Assembly: GCF_018446385.1 (NCBI RefSeq)
Contig: NC_056002.1
Coordinates: forward strand, 5,319,474-5,383,473
DNA from: Zingiber officinale
Taxonomy: Eukaryota > Streptophyta > Magnoliopsida > Zingiberales > Zingiberaceae
Direction: 5' to 3'
DNA length: 64,000 nucleotides
The notes under the pieces are model-generated. The model was given only the letters and a program-made list of their open reading frames with translations, was not told the origin of the DNA and did not search any database. The translations under genes and the position numbers were made by a program. Numbering within the stretch: the stretch's first letter is position 1; each line of letters opens with the position of its first letter. Shown piece by piece: positions 60,444-64,000 of this stretch.

Positions 60444-61690
60444 ATGGAAGAGGCTAAACGACTCACCACTGTTACTTTGTCACAAGAAGACTTAGAGCTG
60501 CTAATAGCTACCCAAGCGCTGAAATTGGTACATCAACAACAAGTAGCAGTCGGATGTCCTTTGCAAAACAACCTAGCTATGTTAATGACAGACCCTCACA
60601 CTAATTGAGGGACTCGGGTGGAAGAACCGACTGGGTTCCCTCTGACCCCTCCTACAGCTGATTTCAACCAAGTACCGCCACGACAAAACAGCCTACCTTC
60701 CGTGCCTCCATCCCAAATTACTTACCATCGAGTGTTGTTCCGAATGTCTCTTGAAACTAACGTCCGCTCGAAGGTGCCCCAGTCCTCTTCGACGGGGAAT
60801 GTGCTTACACAGGATCTCAAGAAAGGAAAAGTCCTGAGCCCCACTAGCTTTCCCAAGCAGATAAGTACGTCATTCTCCCAAGAAATTTTGGACGACAAAC
60901 TGCCAAGCCACTTCCGACCATTAGCGATCAAAGAATATGGAGGAGCGGCCGATTTGGAAGATCATTTGCTTAAATTTGAAAACATAGTCATCCTTCATCA
61001 ATACATGAATGTCATTAAGTGTTGAATGTTTCTTACCACTCTTTCCAGCTCGACACAAAGATATATGGTTCAACCGGCTCTCTACCGAGTCCATTTACTG
61101 CTTCAAAGATTTTCACAAAGACTTCCTACACCACTTTGCCAGCAGCAGGAGGTATAAAACCAACTTGAGTATGTTCACGCTCAAGTAAGGGCCCAAAGAA
61201 TCCCTGTGATCATACATCAAGCTATTCAATTAAGTGACTCTAGATGTTTTGTTCGCTACTTCCAAAATATTAATAAGTGTCTTCTCCAAAGGTTTTTTAG
61301 AAGGAAAGTTCTTCCGAGCTCTCGTCAACAAGCCTGAAAAGGATTTCGATGACCTGTTGGGAAAAACAGTCAAATACATTAATGTAGAGGAAGCCTAGGT
61401 TGCTTGGAAGGAGGTGACTATCTCAACTTCGATTGGCCAAGCTAATCGAAAACCACCACCACCACAAAGATGCCTTAGAGACTCACCCAAATCTTCCACC
61501 AGTTCAGTAAGAGAGAGTAGTGTGAGAAGTGGATCAACCATTGCCTAAAAGGCATAAATATTTTTGTGACTACCATCAATCCCCTCATTATGCTACCAAT
61601 GAATGCCATCAGAATGCCAAGTGGCCTTGTCGAATGGCCAAGTTAGGAGAAGCAAATAAAGGATCATCCTTGCTCACCTCTTGATGATCT
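60444..61690 (+). pseudogene. gag remnant of Tat-3
   Basis: ATG at 60444 opens MEEAKRLTTVTLSQEDLELL and runs to a TGA near 60606. The same frame continues at 60618 with LTQDLKKGKVLSP and PLAIKEYGGAADLEDHLLKF to INVIKC-like sequence. There a TGA at 61023 stands in place of the Arg codon found in Tat-1 (VKCRVFLTTLS). Later gag is readable only in pieces, ending with a zinc-knuckle-like CDYHQSPHYATNECHQ near 61565-61610. Confidence 0.8.
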
Positions 61691-61979
61691 CCTTCAAGAA
61701 CATAGTGGGAAGAGCCTAGCTGACACTGAAATCAAATATCCAATCAGAACCTTCACGTAAAGTCCGACCAACATCCCCAAATAAACACTGATCAACAATA
61801 ATAAAAATGAATTACGTCCAACTAGCAAGTCAAGTTCGATCAACAAAAATCAAAATGGGCATCTAATTAGAAATCCCCAAGGATAAAAATTTCAATTCGA
61901 TCGGTAGCTTTGAAATAGCTCAAGTTATAGGAATTGTAAATTCCAGCAAATTTCATGTGGCAAATCCTTTCGACATCGT

Positions 61980-62795
61980 GCCTCTAACTCTCCAAGGTAT
62001 TTGGGTCATATATCGTGCCTTCAAATTTTAATCTGCCTTCTACTTGGTAACCCCGACCGACAGCTCAATCATACTAAATGACTCATTCATCCCTATTTAA
62101 CAACTTTAGATTATCCGCTAAAGCCAACATGACAGATAAGTCTAAAATTTAAAACATATATGTATTTTTAACATAGCAGAAAATCCAAGCTTAAAGGCAT
62201 TCGAGTCACACATCGTGCCTCCGCTCTCCAAGGCATTCGGGTCATACATTATGCCTACGCTCTCAAGGCATCAGAGTCATGCACCGTGCCTCCAACTCTC
62301 TAAGACATTCTAGTCATACACCGTGCCTCTAACTCTCCAAAGCATTTGGGTCCTACACCGTGCCTTTAAGTTCAAAGGCATTTGGGTCATCCACCGTGCC
62401 TCCAAGTTTAAAGGCATTTGGGTCACACATCGTACTTCCAGTCTTCAAGGTATTTGGATCATACACCGTGCCTCCAGCTCTCCAAGGCATTCGGATCATA
62501 CACCGTGCCTCAAGCTCTCTAAGGCATTCGGGTCGTACACCGTGCCTCCAAGCTCAAAGGCATTTGGGGTCACATACTGACCAGTCTCCTAGGCATTCAG
62601 GTCATACACCGTACCTCCAAACTCAAAGGTATTTGAGTCATACACCGTGCCTCCAGTCTCCCAAGTGTTCAGGTCATACACTATTCCTCCAGTCCCCAAG
62701 GCATTTGGGTCATACATCGTTCCTCCAGCTCTCCAAGTACATTGTGCCTCCCGTTCTCCAAGGCATTCAGGTCATACACTATGCCTACAACACAA
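61980..62795. repeat. 36-bp minisatellite array
   Basis: The unit is close to ggcattcgggtcatacaccgtgcctccagctctccaa. Starts can be read at 62196, 62232, 62304, 62340, 62377, 62413 and 62449, and on to about 62790, with an isolated unit near 61985-62020. Roughly 17 units differ by a few bases each. The period is a multiple of three, which keeps reading frames open by chance. Confidence 0.9.
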
Positions 62796-62799
62796 AGTT

Positions 62800-64000
62800 C
62801 CAAACTCTCGTGTCTATTGGACGAGTTATAAGAGAGTCTGCTCTCGCACCTATCTCCTAGACTCTCGAGCTGCTTGACCAAGTTATAAGCGAGCCCGCCC
62901 TCACACCTATTCCAAACTCTTGTGCTGCTCAACCAAGTTATAAGCAAGTATGCTTATGCATCAGTTCTAGACTTTTGTGCTATTCGTCCGAGTTATAAGT
63001 GAGCATACTCTCGCGCTTGTCCCAAAATCTCATGCCACTCAGTCAAATTATAAGCGAGCTTGCCGTCATGCCTGATCCAGAATCTCATGTCAGTCAGTTG
63101 AGTTATAAGCGAGCCTACTCTTATACCTATGTCCTACACTCTCGAGCCGCTCGGCCGAGTTATAAGCGAGCATGCTCTCACGCCCGTCCCAAACTCTCGC
63201 TGCTCGGTCGAGTTATAAACGAGTCTACTCTCATGTCTGTCCTAGACTCTTGTGTCGCTCAGCCAAGTTATAAGCGAGTATGCTCTTGCACCTGTCCTAG
63301 ACTCTCGTATCGTTCGGTTGAGTTATAAACGAGTCTGCTCTCACACCTATGTCCTAGACTCTTAAGCTGCTCGGCCGAGTTATAAGTGAGTCTGCTCTTG
63401 CGCCTGTCCTAGACTCTTGTGCCACTCAGCCGAGGTATAAGCGAATCTACTCTCGTGCCTATATCCCAAACTCTAGAGCTACTCGGCCAAGTTATAAGCG
63501 AGTCTGCTCTCACACTTGTCTTAGACTCTCGTGTCGTTCAGTCAAGTTATAAGCAAGTTTGCTCTTGCGCTTGTCCCAGACTCTCATGCCGCTAGACTGA
63601 GTTATAAGCGAGCATGCCCTCGCGCTTGTTCCAGACTCTTATGTTGATCAATCAAGTTATAAGCGAGTTTGTTCTCGCGCCTATATCCTAGACTCTCGAG
63701 CTGCTTGGCCGAGTTATAAACAAGTCTTCTCTCACGTTTGTCCTAGACTCTCATGCCACTTGGTCGAGTTATAAGCGAGTCTGCTCTCGCATTTGTTCCA
63801 GATTCTCATGCCGCTCAAGCGAGTTATAAGCGAGCATGCTCTCGCGCCTGTCTCAGACTCTCATGTCACTCGACTGAGTTATAACTAAGCCTTCTCATGT
63901 ACCTGTCCTAGACTCTCGTGCCGCTAAACTGAGTAATAAGCAAGCATACTCTCGTGCCTATATCCTAGTCTCTCGAGCCGCTCAATCGAATTATAAGTGA
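62800..64000. repeat. 54-57-bp minisatellite array (continues past window)
   Basis: The unit is close to gagttataagcgagtctgctctcgcgcctgtcctagactctcgtgccgctcggcc. More than 20 units run to the last base of the window. Variation between units is moderate and there are 1-3-base length differences. The array follows the 36-bp array directly. Confidence 0.95.

Larger units (their letters stand above)
59112..64000 (+). mobile_element. Tat-lineage element on the plus strand (Tat-3), cut by window end
   Basis: A 5' LTR (59112-60396) is followed by a gag frame starting at 60444. About 500 bases without a recognised domain come next, and then two long tandem-repeat arrays. Pol is not seen in the window. 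As the arrays begin soon after gag, the element is either a pol-deleted derivative or rearranged. The right end lies outside the window. Confidence 0.75.

Noticed and set aside
62323-62860. Open frames coding a 12-residue repeated protein over the 36-bp array
   Set aside because: A 36-base period is divisible by three, so open frames arise automatically in several phases. There is no start context, domain or codon bias, and the array is variable DNA repeat sequence.
61980-64000. CRISPR-like direct repeats
   Set aside because: There are no unique spacers; units are contiguous and vary gradually, which is minisatellite structure in a plant genome.

Overview
The window looks like plant nuclear DNA, probably from a large-genome monocot. 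The GC-rich Tat-lineage retroelements resemble those I associate with the ginger order (Zingiberales), but that placement is an impression and I ran no search. About half of the window is LTR retrotransposon DNA in nested layers. Four host genes stand out because their exons join in frame at canonical GT-AG borders. All four lie on the minus strand.

Layout. 1-8168: a degraded Ty3/Gypsy Tat element (minus strand). It carries a solo-LTR-like insertion at 716-2151, a Sirevirus-like LTR fragment abuts it at the window edge, and a decayed Ty1/Copia fragment (plus strand) follows. 9897-11414: a small NOI/RIN4-family gene of 3 exons. 12403-15356: a receptor-like cytoplasmic kinase of the PBL (RLCK-VII) family, 6 exons. 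16789-27404: a complete but disabled Tat-lineage element (minus strand) with 820-bp LTRs, a TGTTC target duplication, gag-pol with a second archaeal-type RNase H, tandem repeats, and a spliced-looking ORF on the opposite strand. 27410-34230: an old ~1.2-kb tandem duplication of unknown nature, split by an internally deleted Sirevirus (29314-33283, target duplication ATTCA). 34235-35514: another LTR-like stretch.

36554-39447: a 12-exon R2R3-MYB gene of the FOUR LIPS/MYB88 type. 41650-48779: a Tat-type solo LTR (target duplication ATTTT) invaded by a Ty1/Copia element (41904-48134, target duplication TCATA) whose 5' LTR has lost its promoter. 50395-55409: LTR-derived sequence in a ~2.3-kb direct duplication, including a solo LTR with target duplication TAACC. 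56826-57934: an HD-Zip class I gene of the ATHB13/23 type, 3 exons. 59112-64000: the 5' LTR and broken gag of another Tat element (plus strand), running into two minisatellite arrays (36-bp and ~55-bp units) that reach the window edge.

How things fit together. The NOI protein and the PBL kinase belong to families that meet biochemically in plant immunity (RIN4 is phosphorylated by the PBL kinase RIPK), so their adjacency is notable, though it may be chance. The MYB and HD-Zip genes are regulators of development and growth with no visible link to each other. The most unusual element is the antisense, promoter-bearing, intron-containing ORF inside the 16.8-27.4 kb Tat retrotransposon, together with the tandem arrays that sit in the matching hypervariable part of Tat elements.
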